Shown: positions 1 through 8,829 of the stretch, in pieces | How the letters are laid out: each line of letters starts with the position of its first letter | Numbering within the stretch: the first letter of the stretch is position 1 | Assembly: GCA_009841115.1 (NCBI GenBank) | Contig: VXML01000058.1 | Location: forward strand, 62,001 to 126,000 | Direction: 5' to 3' | Length of the DNA stretch: 64,000 nt | Source of the DNA: Gemmatimonadota bacterium | Lineage (GTDB): Bacteria > Latescibacterota > UBA2968 > UBA8231 | Translations under genes and position numbers: made by a program | The notes under the pieces: generated by a model | The model's input: the letters and a program-made list of their open reading frames with translations, nothing else | What the model was told of the DNA's origin: nothing | Databases searched by the model: none

Positions 1-1401
1 AAAGTCCTCGCGGTCTTCCATGCTCACGGGTTTGAGTAGCGTACCATCGGAAACCAAGATATCCGGCCCCAAGAAGGCCCCTTTGTTACTCTGGTTGATG
101 CGCTTGTTGACCACCGAAACATTATCGACCCAAAACACAGCCCCTAAGTCGTACCAAGCCGTGCCCTTGTCGTAAATCGGCGACCATGTATTGGCCTGCC
201 ACTCCGAGTCGTACAGCCCATCCGTGGCCAAATGTGGCGCACCCAAGCGGCCTTTTTCAAACGAAGCACCTCCCCGCTTTTCGGGTTGCAGCGCGTAGTT
301 GTCGCCCTTAGCCCAGACCTGAACCTCGGCAATCCGGGGAACCTCTTTGCTATAGTAGAGGACCGGGCCGCGCTTCTCTTTGGGTAAAGTTTGGTATTTT
401 TCGCCAGCGGTCTGATTGGTATCGTCTTGGAGTTCGCTGAACAAACCGCCAGCAGTCTGGCGCTGATAGACGAGCGCACCACGCTGCTCTTGGGGCAATG
501 ATTCATAGGCGAGGCGCGCCTCTTCGCCAGCACCTAGGAAGGAATCTCGCCAGAGGTCCGAATCCGCAATTTTGATGCGGACGTAATGGATGAAGGCCCC
601 ATTGATGTCGGGCAGACCATCCAAGTCCCAGTCGGCTCGATCCAGCGGCGAGAGCGGAAAGGTCATCTGCACATAGCGTCCTCTAGTGCCGGGAACCGAA
701 ACCAGCGTCCTTGCACCGGTATCACCCCTTACATCACCACTGCCGGTCGAGACTTCCTCTATAAGTGAAAACTGGAGCTTGTTACCCAAGGGGAAGGGAA
801 AGCGCTCGCCCATCGAGGCAAAAAGCGCGAAGGCCTTGACCGGCTCGCCAAGGAACTCGCCTTCGAACTGACCAGCCGGAAAAATAATCGTCAGGCTATC
901 GGCAAAAACCAACCGTCCTAGATCAATCTCGATTTCCCAGTTGCGCAGACCGTCGATATGGAAGTCTCCGGGGCGAGTCACGCGATTCGCAAAACTGACC
1001 GGCGTGTTTGGCTCCCAAAAGGTACTTAAGTCGCCATCGACGATATTGTTGGCCAAGACATCGTTAGATTTGGCCGTCGCACCCCCGGAGACTAGATCGC
1101 CACCAGCGCGGACCAAATCGGGATAGGTGAAATCGACAGCCGTCGGGGCCACGTTGATATTGCGGCGAAAGAAAGTCGGCCGCAGTCCATCGGCCTCTAC
1201 CTGAAAAATATCCGCATCGCGGATTGGCACATTCAATTGGGAGACCAAGTCGTTCTGATAAATCCAGTTTTCCCAGTGAGAGGCCCGATCCACGCGAATC
1301 GAATTGCCGAAAAGTCTATAGGCATCCGTTTGGGCCACACAGAAGCTAGGCAGAGATAATGCGGCTAAGAGAGCCATCTTCCACTTTAGCAATCGTTTCA
1401 T
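1..1401 (-). CDS. secreted discoidin-like (F5/8 type C) protein, C-terminus beyond the window
   Basis: Reading leftwards from the ATG at 1401, the frame stays open to the window edge (about 467 residues). The first 23 or so residues are a clear signal peptide (MKRLLKWKMALLAALSLP..., cleavage near CVAQ). At about residues 115-165 there is a discoidin-like stretch: NNIVDGDLSTFW followed by WEIEIDLGRLVFADSLTI. A second one near the visible end has LATDGLYDSEWQ then WYDLGAVFWVDNVSVV. Such domains usually bind glycans or surface ligands outside the cell, so I infer an exported carbohydrate-binding protein; no catalytic domain is visible in this part. Transcription probably comes from the sigma-54-type promoter at 1494-1509, so it is a likely target of the activator encoded just upstream (1736-4882). 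Confidence 0.75.
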   Translation of the reverse strand, partial: MKRLLKWKMALLAALSLPSFCVAQTDAYRLFGNSIRVDRASHWENWIYQNDLVSQLNVPIRDADIFQVEADGLRPTFFRRNINVAPTAVDFTYPDLVRAGGDLVSGGATAKSNDVLANNIVDGDLSTFWEPNTPVSFANRVTRPGDFHIDGLRNWEIEIDLGRLVFADSLTIIFPAGQFEGEFLGEPVKAFALFASMGERFPFPLGNKLQFSLIEEVSTGSGDVRGDTGARTLVSVPGTRGRYVQMTFPLSPLDRADWDLDGLPDINGAFIHYVRIKIADSDLWRDSFLGAGEEARLAYESLPQEQRGALVYQRQTAGGLFSELQDDTNQTAGEKYQTLPKEKRGPVLYYSKEVPRIAEVQVWAKGDNYALQPEKRGGASFEKGRLGAPHLATDGLYDSEWQANTWSPIYDKGTAWYDLGAVFWVDNVSVVNKRINQSNKGAFLGPDILVSDGTLLKPVSMEDREDF

Positions 1402-1493
1402 AGCATTTCTTTTCTTTCCGCACTTTATACTAACTGACCTTACGCAGAGACTCTGTATCTTGTAATTGACTCGAAACAGTATATACAGGTACT

Positions 1494-1509
1494 AGCATAT
1501 TTCGTACCA
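1494..1509 (-). promoter_or_regulatory. sigma-54 (-24/-12) promoter
   Basis: On the minus strand the sequence reads TGGTACGAAATATGCT. It has the GG and GC dinucleotides 10 bp apart that define sigma-54 promoters and a TGGYACG -24 box; the -12 box is ATGC instead of the usual TTGC. The expected start point is near 1483, about 80 nt before the ATG at 1401. A sigma-54 activator is encoded directly upstream and phased palindromes lie about 135-200 bp upstream of the -24 box, where enhancer sites normally sit. Confidence 0.6.
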
Positions 1510-1523
1510 CACAGCAGATTCCG

Positions 1524-1558
1524 CACAAAAAATCCTTTAGGATGTGTCCTAAAGGATT
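1524..1558 (-). terminator. Rho-independent terminator of the sigma-54 activator gene
   Basis: A perfect 12-bp stem (1531-1542 with 1547-1558, AATCCTTTAGGA and its complement) encloses a TGTG loop and is followed on the minus strand by a T run (TTTTTTGTG). It would end transcripts of the gene finishing at 1736. It lies between the putative enhancer (1642-1696) and the sigma-54 promoter (1494-1509), so it would insulate the promoter from read-through while leaving DNA looping possible. Confidence 0.7.
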
Positions 1559-1641
1559 GGAAAAAATAGTCTTATATAGCGTGAAACTTCTTTTTATGAG
1601 GCGTGCCGTCCGTCCTCTTTACAAGTTGATCTAAAAAATTC

Positions 1642-1696
1642 CGTATTAAATACGACTTTTTCCGTATTAAATACGATTCTCTTCGTATTAAATACG
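1642..1696. promoter_or_regulatory. three phased palindromes, probable enhancer (UAS) for the sigma-54 activator
   Basis: CGTATTAAATACG occurs three times, at 1642-1654, 1663-1675 and 1684-1696. Each is a perfect 6-bp inverted repeat around one central base. The start-to-start distance is exactly 21 bp both times, two helical turns, so all three face the same side of the DNA. They sit upstream of a sigma-54-type promoter and directly after the activator gene, which fits binding by the Fis-type helix-turn-helix of that activator (inference). Confidence 0.7.
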
Positions 1697-1735
1697 ACTT
1701 TTCACCAACAGCGCAATAGTCTGCGACTTCCCCCT

Positions 1736-4700
1736 CTAAGACCTTTTCTTCGGTCGTTGCAACCCGAACACGCGCATGCGTGAACGCAGTCGCTCTGGGT
1801 TCATGCCCAACAAGCGCGCCGCGCCCCGCTCTCCATAGATCCTCCCCTCGGAGGCTTGGAGCGCCTCCACGATTTGCTGTTTCTCGCCTTTGAATTTGGC
1901 TTCAACCGGCGGCTCAAACGGCCCCTCTTTGGCCTCGTCTTCAGCAGCCAGCGGCACATCCTCCACCTGAATAACCTCCCCTTGGCACAGCACCACCGCC
2001 CGCCGGATCAGATGCTCCAACTCGCGCACATTCCCCGGCCACGCGTACTCCTGCAAATGCTTCACTACTCCGTCGCCCAAACCTGGCACCGGTCGCTGCA
2101 AACTTTGGGCATACCGGCGCGCAAAATGCGCAGTCAAGAGCGGAATATCCTCCCGACGCTCCCGCAGCGGCGGCAGCTTCACCGGCCACGCGCTCAAGCG
2201 GTAAAACAGATCTTCCCGGAACGTCCCCGCCTCAATGGCCTCTTTCAGATCCTTGTTGGTCGCCGCAATCACCCGCACATCCACTGGGATGGACTGCTCG
2301 CCACCGACGCGAGTCAGGTAGCGATTCTCCAGAATGCGGAGCAGTGCCCGTTGGGCTTCCAATGGCAGATCGCCGATTTCATCGAGGAACAAGGTGCCGT
2401 AGTTAGCTCGTTCAAAACAGCCGATATGCCGCTTCACAGCACCAGTAAAGGCCCCCCGCTCGTGGCCGAACAACTCGCTTTCGATCAACCCGGCGGGCAG
2501 GGAGCCGCAATTGAGCGCGACAAAAGGCTGCCCTCGGCGCCGGCTCAGACTGTGGATCCTCTGGGCGAGTACGCCCTTGCCAACACCGGTCTCACCCATC
2601 ACCAGCATCGTCATATCAGTCTCGGCCATCTGTGCGACCTCTCCTAAGAGCTGGGTCATGGCTTGGCTCTGACTGAGAAAGTCCTGATCCGCATCCTGCA
2701 GCATGTGTTCTAAGCGCTGAAGGCGTACGCTCTTCTCGTCGGGGAACACCTGCACGTCAAGGCTGACGACTTCTGACATGAGGCCATCCCGATCTAAAGC
2801 CCGCACCTCAAAGTGGAACTGGCCGGCCGGTACGCGGTTATACGACACTCTATTGGAAGACGTGAACGCACTCCACTCTTCCGCCGGGCCGTGGCCGACG
2901 AGCCGATGGCTGTAGCGCATCTGCTCAGCCCCACTTCGGAAGCTGAGACCCTGGAAATGGAACTGAATCTCGGGCGTGCTATCTGGACAGGACACAGCTT
3001 GGGGCATCTCCAACAGACGCCCCGCCATGACTTGGCGGATCACGATACCCGGGGGCGTATCGCCAGGCTGGTACGCAATCAACCCCGCCCTCGTCCCAAA
3101 CCACAACCGGCCCCGGCTATCGCGCAAAATGGCCTCGACGATATTCTCTAAGGTGGACTTACCTAAACGGATGCTCTGAAACACTCGACCATCGTACTTC
3201 AGCACACCCCCACCGCTCGTCCCAATCCACAGACACTCCTGCTGCGGGTCAGCTACCAAGGCCATAACGCCATTGACGGACAGATCGCCTTGGTCTGCCG
3301 TAAACCGACGCACCTGTTGGGCGCGGTAGTCAAAGGCGAAAAGGCCGTTGGCCGTCCCGATCCAAAGCGTGCCCTCGTAGTCGCACAACGCACTCACATA
3401 GCCGACGGTTTCTATCCCGGCTATGTCAGACGCGTGGAAATGGCCGCCTTTGTTGCAATAGTGCAGAGCCGGCGTTTCCCCATAGCTACCGACCCACAAG
3501 GTACCTTCGCTATCCTGCAACGCGATTCGGCAATTAGTAGGCCCCTGCTTCTCCGCTATAAAACGGTCGTCTTCTATTCTTCCAAAGCATCCCCCGGTAG
3601 TGCCGACCCTCATGCGCCCGTCTTGGTCTGGGTACAGGATGATTTCTTCGGCGTTTTGGTTTTTTGCCACTTCGATCACTTGGGCCTCTTTCCCCACCCC
3701 TTTAATTACTTCGTTCTCCGAGCTCCCGCGCCAGACTTCCCCCGCGCGGTCTATCGCCAACTCCGAAATCTTGTTCCCGGTCTCCACCGGGCGAATCCTG
3801 CCATCTTCAAGACAGGCTAGCCCCCCCATCGTGCCGATCCAGACCCGGCCTTGGTGGTCTTCGCTGAGTTGTTGGACCTCGCGGTCAGGTAGGCCGTCGT
3901 CTTCGGTGTATAGCTGAACACTGACCGGATCGCAAAAAACCAGCCCGCCGCTCCAAAGCCCCACCCAGATATTTCCTTCGCGGTCCTCGTATGTCAGCCG
4001 CGCATCCGAAAAGTGAATATCCGGCAAGCCAGCCGAAAAAAGATGCCACTCCTCTCCATCGTATACTAGCACGCCCCGGCGAGTCATCCACAGCCAGCCT
4101 CTATCGTCCAAGCGCACATGGCGCGTGCCGTGATTTACGGCCTCCGTCCCTTCGATAGCTGCGTCTGCCTTGATGAAGTCGAGCTGTTGGCTATCTGGAT
4201 CGTAGCGGCCTATAACGGCTTCGGTACCAACGTAGCGAAAAGCGATCCACAGAAGGCCGGAGGTATCTTGGGCGAATTTCCACGGCCACTGCATCGCGCC
4301 GTTCCCCGCACTCAAGTGCCGACCGTCTAGGCTGATAACTCCTCGCACCATCGTCGCCAGCCACGTCGTACCCGCCGCGTCGGTCGCCATGTCGAACACC
4401 CGCCCTATGGACTGACCCGCAATTTCTGTCACGCGCTCCACGCACCGCCCCTCTGCGAACCAGCCCATTCCTGCGCCGGTCAGAACCCGCATCGAGCCAT
4501 CGGCCTGCGGTTGCAGGCTCACTATGTCGTTGGAGGGCAGCCCATGCTCGGTGGTGTACACCTGAAAACCACGCCCGTCGTATGCAGCTAGTCCACCTCC
4601 CAGCGTACCAAAGAGCAATCGCCCGTCTTGGTCCTCGGCAATAGTCATTACCGTGAGACTAGGTAGCCCGTCCGACAGGCCAAAGGTATCGAAATGCGCT

Positions 4701-4882
4701 CCGTCGAACCGACTTACACCGCCATCGGCCGTGGCGATCCACAGCAGGCCGCGCTGATCTTGGTAGATGTCTTCCACCTGCATTCCGGCCAGCCCGTCGA
4801 AGACGGTGTACTGGTGCCCTAGGATGCGATCAAAAGGGCTCCTCTGTCTTGGGGTTCTTGCGGGTCCGCTCGCGTCGTTCAC
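1736..4882 (-). CDS. one-component sigma-54 activator with N-terminal propeller sensor
   Basis: 1048 residues from a GTG start preceded by AGAAGG. Residues about 20-610 are Reg_prop-type propeller repeats (many copies of a 'G.lWiGT..GG' pattern). Residues about 635-712 form a Y_Y_Y-type domain (VPAGQFHFEVRALDRDG). A short helical linker leads to a complete sigma-54 AAA+ domain: Walker A GETGVGKG (763-770), GAFTGA loop (810-815), Walker B LFLDEI (831-836) and a REDLFYR segment near 889. A Fis-type helix-turn-helix ends the protein. GAFTGA indicates direct contact with sigma-54. Propeller/Y_Y_Y sensors normally belong to membrane-bound hybrid histidine kinases, but here I see no signal peptide or membrane segment, so the sensor should be cytosolic. 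Likely target: the discoidin-like gene next to it. Confidence 0.9.
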   Translation of the reverse strand: MNDASGPARTPRQRSPFDRILGHQYTVFDGLAGMQVEDIYQDQRGLLWIATADGGVSRFDGAHFDTFGLSDGLPSLTVMTIAEDQDGRLLFGTLGGGLAAYDGRGFQVYTTEHGLPSNDIVSLQPQADGSMRVLTGAGMGWFAEGRCVERVTEIAGQSIGRVFDMATDAAGTTWLATMVRGVISLDGRHLSAGNGAMQWPWKFAQDTSGLLWIAFRYVGTEAVIGRYDPDSQQLDFIKADAAIEGTEAVNHGTRHVRLDDRGWLWMTRRGVLVYDGEEWHLFSAGLPDIHFSDARLTYEDREGNIWVGLWSGGLVFCDPVSVQLYTEDDGLPDREVQQLSEDHQGRVWIGTMGGLACLEDGRIRPVETGNKISELAIDRAGEVWRGSSENEVIKGVGKEAQVIEVAKNQNAEEIILYPDQDGRMRVGTTGGCFGRIEDDRFIAEKQGPTNCRIALQDSEGTLWVGSYGETPALHYCNKGGHFHASDIAGIETVGYVSALCDYEGTLWIGTANGLFAFDYRAQQVRRFTADQGDLSVNGVMALVADPQQECLWIGTSGGGVLKYDGRVFQSIRLGKSTLENIVEAILRDSRGRLWFGTRAGLIAYQPGDTPPGIVIRQVMAGRLLEMPQAVSCPDSTPEIQFHFQGLSFRSGAEQMRYSHRLVGHGPAEEWSAFTSSNRVSYNRVPAGQFHFEVRALDRDGLMSEVVSLDVQVFPDEKSVRLQRLEHMLQDADQDFLSQSQAMTQLLGEVAQMAETDMTMLVMGETGVGKGVLAQRIHSLSRRRGQPFVALNCGSLPAGLIESELFGHERGAFTGAVKRHIGCFERANYGTLFLDEIGDLPLEAQRALLRILENRYLTRVGGEQSIPVDVRVIAATNKDLKEAIEAGTFREDLFYRLSAWPVKLPPLRERREDIPLLTAHFARRYAQSLQRPVPGLGDGVVKHLQEYAWPGNVRELEHLIRRAVVLCQGEVIQVEDVPLAAEDEAKEGPFEPPVEAKFKGEKQQIVEALQASEGRIYGERGAARLLGMNPERLRSRMRVFGLQRPKKRS

Positions 4883-4912
4883 CTACGCCTTCTCTTTTCT
4901 AAAATTGATCGT

Positions 4913-5950
4913 TCACCAAGCGAGCGATCCTTGTAACGCGACCTCTTGCTCGCCAGAGACGATTTCCCCGAGCCGATAGGCCCGGCAGTCTTGGGCTGCT
5001 AAGTGAGCCAGCACCTGTTCCATGGCCTCAGGCGCGACCACCAGCACCATGCCCACACCCATGTTAAACGTGCGCAGCATATCCGCCTCCTCTAAGTCGC
5101 CTTCTGAGCGCAAGGTGCGGAAGACCGGCGGGATCTGCAGAGCCGCCAAGTCGAGTTGAGCGTCGAGGCCCGGCGGCAAGATGCGGCTGAGGTTGTCGCG
5201 GAGGCCGCCGCCGGTGATGTGGGCCATACCGTGGAGGCCGGGGTCGGTGAAAAGACCGCGCACAGCCTGCAAGTAACAGGTATGGGGCTTGAGCACCGCT
5301 TCGAGGAAGGATTCGCCAGCTACGTCTGTGGTGAGCAGATCAGGCTGCCGGTCTAAAAGCGCACGGACCAGCGTGTAGCCGTTGGTGTGCAAGCCGTTGG
5401 AAGCGAGCGCCACAACCTGATCGCCCGCCTCAATCTCCTGGCCGTCGATGATGTTGTCCTTATCGACCACGCCGATGACGCTGGCAGTCAGCACGTAGAG
5501 ACCGTCGGGGACCACGCCGGGCTGCACCGAAGTCTCGCCGCCGGTCAGGGTGCAGCCCTGTTGGCGACAGGCGTCGGCCAAGGCTTCGACAAGGTCGTTG
5601 ACAATGGCTCCATCCATCGCGCCGCATACGATGACGTCCTGGATCGAAATCGGCTCGGCACCCATGACGATGATGTCGTCGATAAGGTGGTGGACCATGT
5701 CGTAGCACACCCCGCGATGGCGGCCGTGGGCAAAGGCCAACTTTTGCTTAGATCCAGGCTCCTCGCTCTTGTGGACCAGCACCGGGTGTGCGTAGCCGGG
5801 GAAGCGGGCGTCGAGCAGGGTGGCGAATGCGCCAATTCGGTTGAGCACGCGCGGGTCTGCGGTTTCCATGCTCGTGGCCATGGCGCGCTTGGCCGCATCG
5901 GTTTGGTCTATATCGACACCCGTGCTGGCATAGGAGAGGCGTTGGCTCAT
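4913..5950 (-). CDS. purM: phosphoribosylformylglycinamidine cyclo-ligase (AIR synthetase)
   Basis: 345 residues, the usual length for PurM, which closes the imidazole ring of FGAM to AIR with ATP in purine synthesis. The glycine-rich and acidic signatures of the family are present: GRHRGVCYDMVHHLIDD, GAEPISIQDVIVCG, LTGGETSVQPG, ASNGLHTNGYTLVR and HITGGGLRDNLSR. I chose the ATG at 5950 because AAAGGAAC lies just before it and the protein then starts in register with the family; a longer reading to 6103 only runs back into the upstream gene. The start overlaps the stop of the enolase-superfamily gene by 4 bp (ATGA), so the two are probably translated together. No other pur gene is in the window. 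Confidence 0.93.
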   Translation of the reverse strand: MSQRLSYASTGVDIDQTDAAKRAMATSMETADPRVLNRIGAFATLLDARFPGYAHPVLVHKSEEPGSKQKLAFAHGRHRGVCYDMVHHLIDDIIVMGAEPISIQDVIVCGAMDGAIVNDLVEALADACRQQGCTLTGGETSVQPGVVPDGLYVLTASVIGVVDKDNIIDGQEIEAGDQVVALASNGLHTNGYTLVRALLDRQPDLLTTDVAGESFLEAVLKPHTCYLQAVRGLFTDPGLHGMAHITGGGLRDNLSRILPPGLDAQLDLAALQIPPVFRTLRSEGDLEEADMLRTFNMGVGMVLVVAPEAMEQVLAHLAAQDCRAYRLGEIVSGEQEVALQGSLAW

Positions 5951-7119
5951 GAAGTTCCTTTCTGTTCCATTAGCTCGGGAATCAACTCGACGCCCAACCC
6001 CGGGCCGGACAGAGCGTTCAGGCAGCCCTGCTGATAGGTCAAGCGCGGCGCAACCACATCGCTCGCCAACAGGCCCGGGCCGACCAAATCCGATGGCGCA
6101 CAAACGGCTTTAGTGGCCACGCCTAAGTGTACGGCTGCAGCCGTGCCAATGCCGAGCTCGACCGTGCTACCGAGCAAGACGGGGACGCCAGCGGCCGCGG
6201 CAAGCTGGCTCAGCCGCTGGGCGCGGTGCAGGCTGCCGGCTTGGACGGGCGCGACGTTAAAGGCATCCACGGCCCGGTGGTGCAAAAGAGCGAGGGCAAA
6301 CGAGTCGTCAAAGTCGGCGACGTGTTCGATAAGGGCCGCGGGCACGGCTGCGCGCACTCTCGCCAAGGCCAAGGCGGCGGCGTCTGGGTCGGCATTGACC
6401 CGTTCGGGATGGTCCTTGGCTATCTTGCGCGCGACGCATTGGATCGGCGTCTCAACCGCATCCACGCCTAGCGCGGCTAGCTCGCGGATCCGCTCAATGG
6501 CCTCTTCTTCTTCCCACGCACCCGAAGCATCGGCCTTGAGGTACGCATCCGGGCCGACGATCCGGCGGCAGACGCGGACGCGCTCGCAGTCGAGGTCAAA
6601 GTCGGCCCCCACCTTGAGCTTGAAGGCCGTAAAGCCCGCATCGACCTTTTCCTGAATTTCCTCTGCCAGCTCTTCGGCACTGCGGATGTACGCGACCCAA
6701 GAGATGGGTAGCGCGTCCCGGTACTGGCCGCCTAAAAGCGCGTGAGCCGGGGCGTTGTAGTACTTACCCGCGAGATCGATCAAAGCCATTTCCACGGCTG
6801 CACTAACGAGTCGGCGGAATTCCGGGTGGTAACTAGCGGGCAACGCCTCGGCGACGCGTTCCCAAGCGACGAGGCGTTTACACGGGTCGGCACCGGCCAG
6901 CAGAGGCGTCAAGGTCTCGCACAAGCTCTCCGGCGACGGCGCTTGCCACGCATCCTCTAGATCCGAGATTTCGCCGAGGCCGCGCAGGCCGGTATTGGTC
7001 TCAAGTTCTAACAGATAGTAGCACGAGGCATTCTTGCTGTGGCCGCCCGTGGCGGCTACGCGAGTGTGGTACACGCGGGGGACGGCGACCGAGTAGATGC
7101 GGATGTGGCAAATGTGCAT
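5947..7119 (-). CDS. mandelate racemase/muconate lactonizing enzyme family protein (enolase superfamily)
   Basis: 390 residues with the two-domain plan of the superfamily: an N-terminal capping domain (residues 1-125) and a TIM barrel. The KxK motif is seen as AFKLKVG, followed by the metal-ligand strands KADASGAW (Asp) and DAVETPIQ (Glu), and a C-terminal LLGSTVELGIGTAA segment. This pattern resembles the muconate cycloisomerase/dipeptide epimerase branch more than the sugar-acid dehydratases. These enzymes abstract a proton alpha to a carboxylate; the substrate cannot be read from the sequence. It overlaps purM by 4 bp and is divergent from mqnB, 94 bp away. Confidence 0.85.
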   Translation of the reverse strand: MHICHIRIYSVAVPRVYHTRVAATGGHSKNASCYYLLELETNTGLRGLGEISDLEDAWQAPSPESLCETLTPLLAGADPCKRLVAWERVAEALPASYHPEFRRLVSAAVEMALIDLAGKYYNAPAHALLGGQYRDALPISWVAYIRSAEELAEEIQEKVDAGFTAFKLKVGADFDLDCERVRVCRRIVGPDAYLKADASGAWEEEEAIERIRELAALGVDAVETPIQCVARKIAKDHPERVNADPDAAALALARVRAAVPAALIEHVADFDDSFALALLHHRAVDAFNVAPVQAGSLHRAQRLSQLAAAAGVPVLLGSTVELGIGTAAAVHLGVATKAVCAPSDLVGPGLLASDVVAPRLTYQQGCLNALSGPGLGVELIPELMEQKGTS

Positions 7120-7213
7120 AAGGCTATCCGGGGAAGGGTGACTGGCCGGATTGTACGGCTGGCCTTCAGTGCAGTCAACCGTATATTATTCGGCATTTTA
7201 ATAGGAATGCCTG

Positions 7214-7936
7214 ATGGCGGCCACGGAAGATATCCTCGTGCTGAGCGCAACGGCCTTTGAGCAGCATGCCCTAAGGGAGGCCGTGGCCGAGCGCGTGCAG
7301 CACAAAGTCGCCGAGCGCGAATGGGTGAGCGGAAAAATTGGCTCACAGCCGGTGACTTTGGTGGCGACCGGAATCGGCGCGGTGAACACAGCACATGCGC
7401 TCACCTGCTACTTGCAGGCACAGCGGCCGCGGCGAGTCGTACAAATCGGCGTGGGCGGGGCTTACCCAGAAAGCGGGGCAAGCGTCGGGGACTTGGCCTT
7501 GGCCAGCGAGGAATACTACGGAGATCTGGGGGTGCGGACGCCGGACGGCTGGCAGGGCGCAGAACTGATCGGCATTCCGGTGCTGGAGAAAAGGCGCTCT
7601 TACTACAATTGCTTCCCCATCGACGAGCAGTGGGTGCAGCGGGCGGCCGCGGCTTTGCCCGAAGCCCACATCGGCCCCTTCGTCACCGTGCAGGAATGCT
7701 CGGGAATTGACGAATTGGGGCTGGAAAGAGGGCGGCGCTTTGGGGCCTTGTGCGAAAACATGGAGGGCGCGGCCGCCGCGCACATCTGCGCCCTGTACGA
7801 AGTGCCTTTTGCCGAACTGCGCGCCATGAGCAACATCGTCGAGCAGCGTGCACGGGAGCAATGGGATTTGCCAGGAGCCGCCGCTAGGGCGCAGACCGCG
7901 GCTCAGAAGCTCTTGGAGGAGGGGCTATGCGCATAA
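7214..7936 (+). CDS. mqnB: futalosine hydrolase
   Basis: 240 residues of the nucleoside phosphorylase/MTA-SAH nucleosidase fold: ILVLSATAFE at the N-terminus, VATGIGAVNTAHAL, VVQIGVGGAYPESG and the late CENMEGAAAAHICAL motif whose Glu binds the ribose. The enzyme removes hypoxanthine from futalosine in the alternative menaquinone pathway. The assignment as MqnB rather than another nucleosidase is strongly supported by the next gene, mqnD, which overlaps it by 10 bp. mqnA, mqnC and mqnE are not in the window. Confidence 0.9.
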   Translation: MAATEDILVLSATAFEQHALREAVAERVQHKVAEREWVSGKIGSQPVTLVATGIGAVNTAHALTCYLQAQRPRRVVQIGVGGAYPESGASVGDLALASEEYYGDLGVRTPDGWQGAELIGIPVLEKRRSYYNCFPIDEQWVQRAAAALPEAHIGPFVTVQECSGIDELGLERGRRFGALCENMEGAAAAHICALYEVPFAELRAMSNIVEQRAREQWDLPGAAARAQTAAQKLLEEGLCA

Positions 7937-8754
7937 CCTTGGGCTATTCGCCCTGTCCCAACGATACGTTTGTCTTTTGCGGCTTGGTCCACGGGCATAT
8001 CGCCGACGCACCCGAATGCGAAGAGGTGCTGGCGGACATCGAGACGCTCAATGAGATGGCTCTGCAAGGGCAACTCGACGCGACCAAAATATCCTTCCAC
8101 GCACTGGCCCACCTGCGGGAAGAGTACTGCCTTCTGCACTCGGGTGGTGCCTTGGGAAGGGGATGCGGGCCGCTATTGGTAGCGCGGGAAGACCTAGCAC
8201 TGGAAGACCTGAAGCACAAGCGGATCGCCATTCCCGGGCGGCTGACCACCGCAGCCCTGTTGCTGAGGCTCTTTGACCCCAGCATTGAGCAGCTAGCGGT
8301 CATGCCTTTCGACCAGATCGTCGGCGCGACCGCGCAAGGCGTAGTCGATGCGGGCGTCATCATCCACGAGAGCCGCTTCACCTATGCCCAACACGGGCTA
8401 GCAGCGATCATCGACTTGGGCCAGTGGTGGGAGGAAAGCACCGGGCATCCAATCCCCCTCGGCGGCATCCTCGCGCGGCGCAGCCTCGGGGCCGAACTCA
8501 TCGGCCAGCTCGACCGCGCGCTCGTGCAGAGCGTAGAGTTCGCCTATGCCCACCCGGACGCGGTGCGAGGCTACATCCGCCAGCACGCCCAAGAAATGGA
8601 CGAAAGCGTCATGCAGGCACATATCGACCTGTACGTCAATCCACACACGTTCGACTACGGAGCGGACGGCGAGGCCGCCATATTCGACCTGATCGAGCGG
8701 GCCGAGCGGGCCGGCATCGCGCCCAAGTCCGATGCGCCGCTCTTTATTTCGTAA
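7927..8754 (+). CDS. mqnD: 1,4-dihydroxy-6-naphthoate synthase
   Basis: 275 residues starting MRITLGYSPCPNDTF, the family's typical opening. The protein has the periplasmic-binding-protein-like fold of MqnA/MqnD: ISFHALAHLREEYCLLHSGG and GVIIHESRFTY are characteristic segments. MqnD converts cyclic dehypoxanthinyl futalosine to 1,4-dihydroxy-6-naphthoate in menaquinone synthesis. Its ATG lies inside the end of mqnB and is preceded by GGAGGAGG, so the two genes form an operon with coupled translation. The organism therefore probably respires with menaquinone made by the futalosine route. Confidence 0.93.
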   Translation: MRITLGYSPCPNDTFVFCGLVHGHIADAPECEEVLADIETLNEMALQGQLDATKISFHALAHLREEYCLLHSGGALGRGCGPLLVAREDLALEDLKHKRIAIPGRLTTAALLLRLFDPSIEQLAVMPFDQIVGATAQGVVDAGVIIHESRFTYAQHGLAAIIDLGQWWEESTGHPIPLGGILARRSLGAELIGQLDRALVQSVEFAYAHPDAVRGYIRQHAQEMDESVMQAHIDLYVNPHTFDYGADGEAAIFDLIERAERAGIAPKSDAPLFIS

Positions 8755-8771
8755 CTGACGTTACGCACCCG

Positions 8772-8802
8772 GGTAGGGGGCGGTTTCAAACCGCCCCCTA
8801 CC
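8772..8802. repeat. 31-bp perfect palindrome, REP-like intergenic element
   Basis: The arms are 15 bp (GGTAGGGGGCGGTTT and its exact complement) around a single C. It lies between mqnD and the FAH-family gene and could form a strong hairpin, with no T run after it. An element with related arms (GTAGGGGCGG) occurs at 50926-50964, so this looks like a dispersed short palindromic repeat; it may also serve as a transcript end or processing site. Confidence 0.7.
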
Positions 8803-8829
8803 TTAAACAATCTCCAAGGAGCAATACGC

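Noticed and set aside
1642..1696. Three short repeats that could be the start of a CRISPR array
   Set aside because: The units are only 13 bp with 8-bp spacing, palindromic and followed by a promoter region. This is an operator array.
8772..8802. Rho-independent terminator after mqnD
   Set aside because: Strong hairpin but no T run on either strand; listed as a repeat instead.
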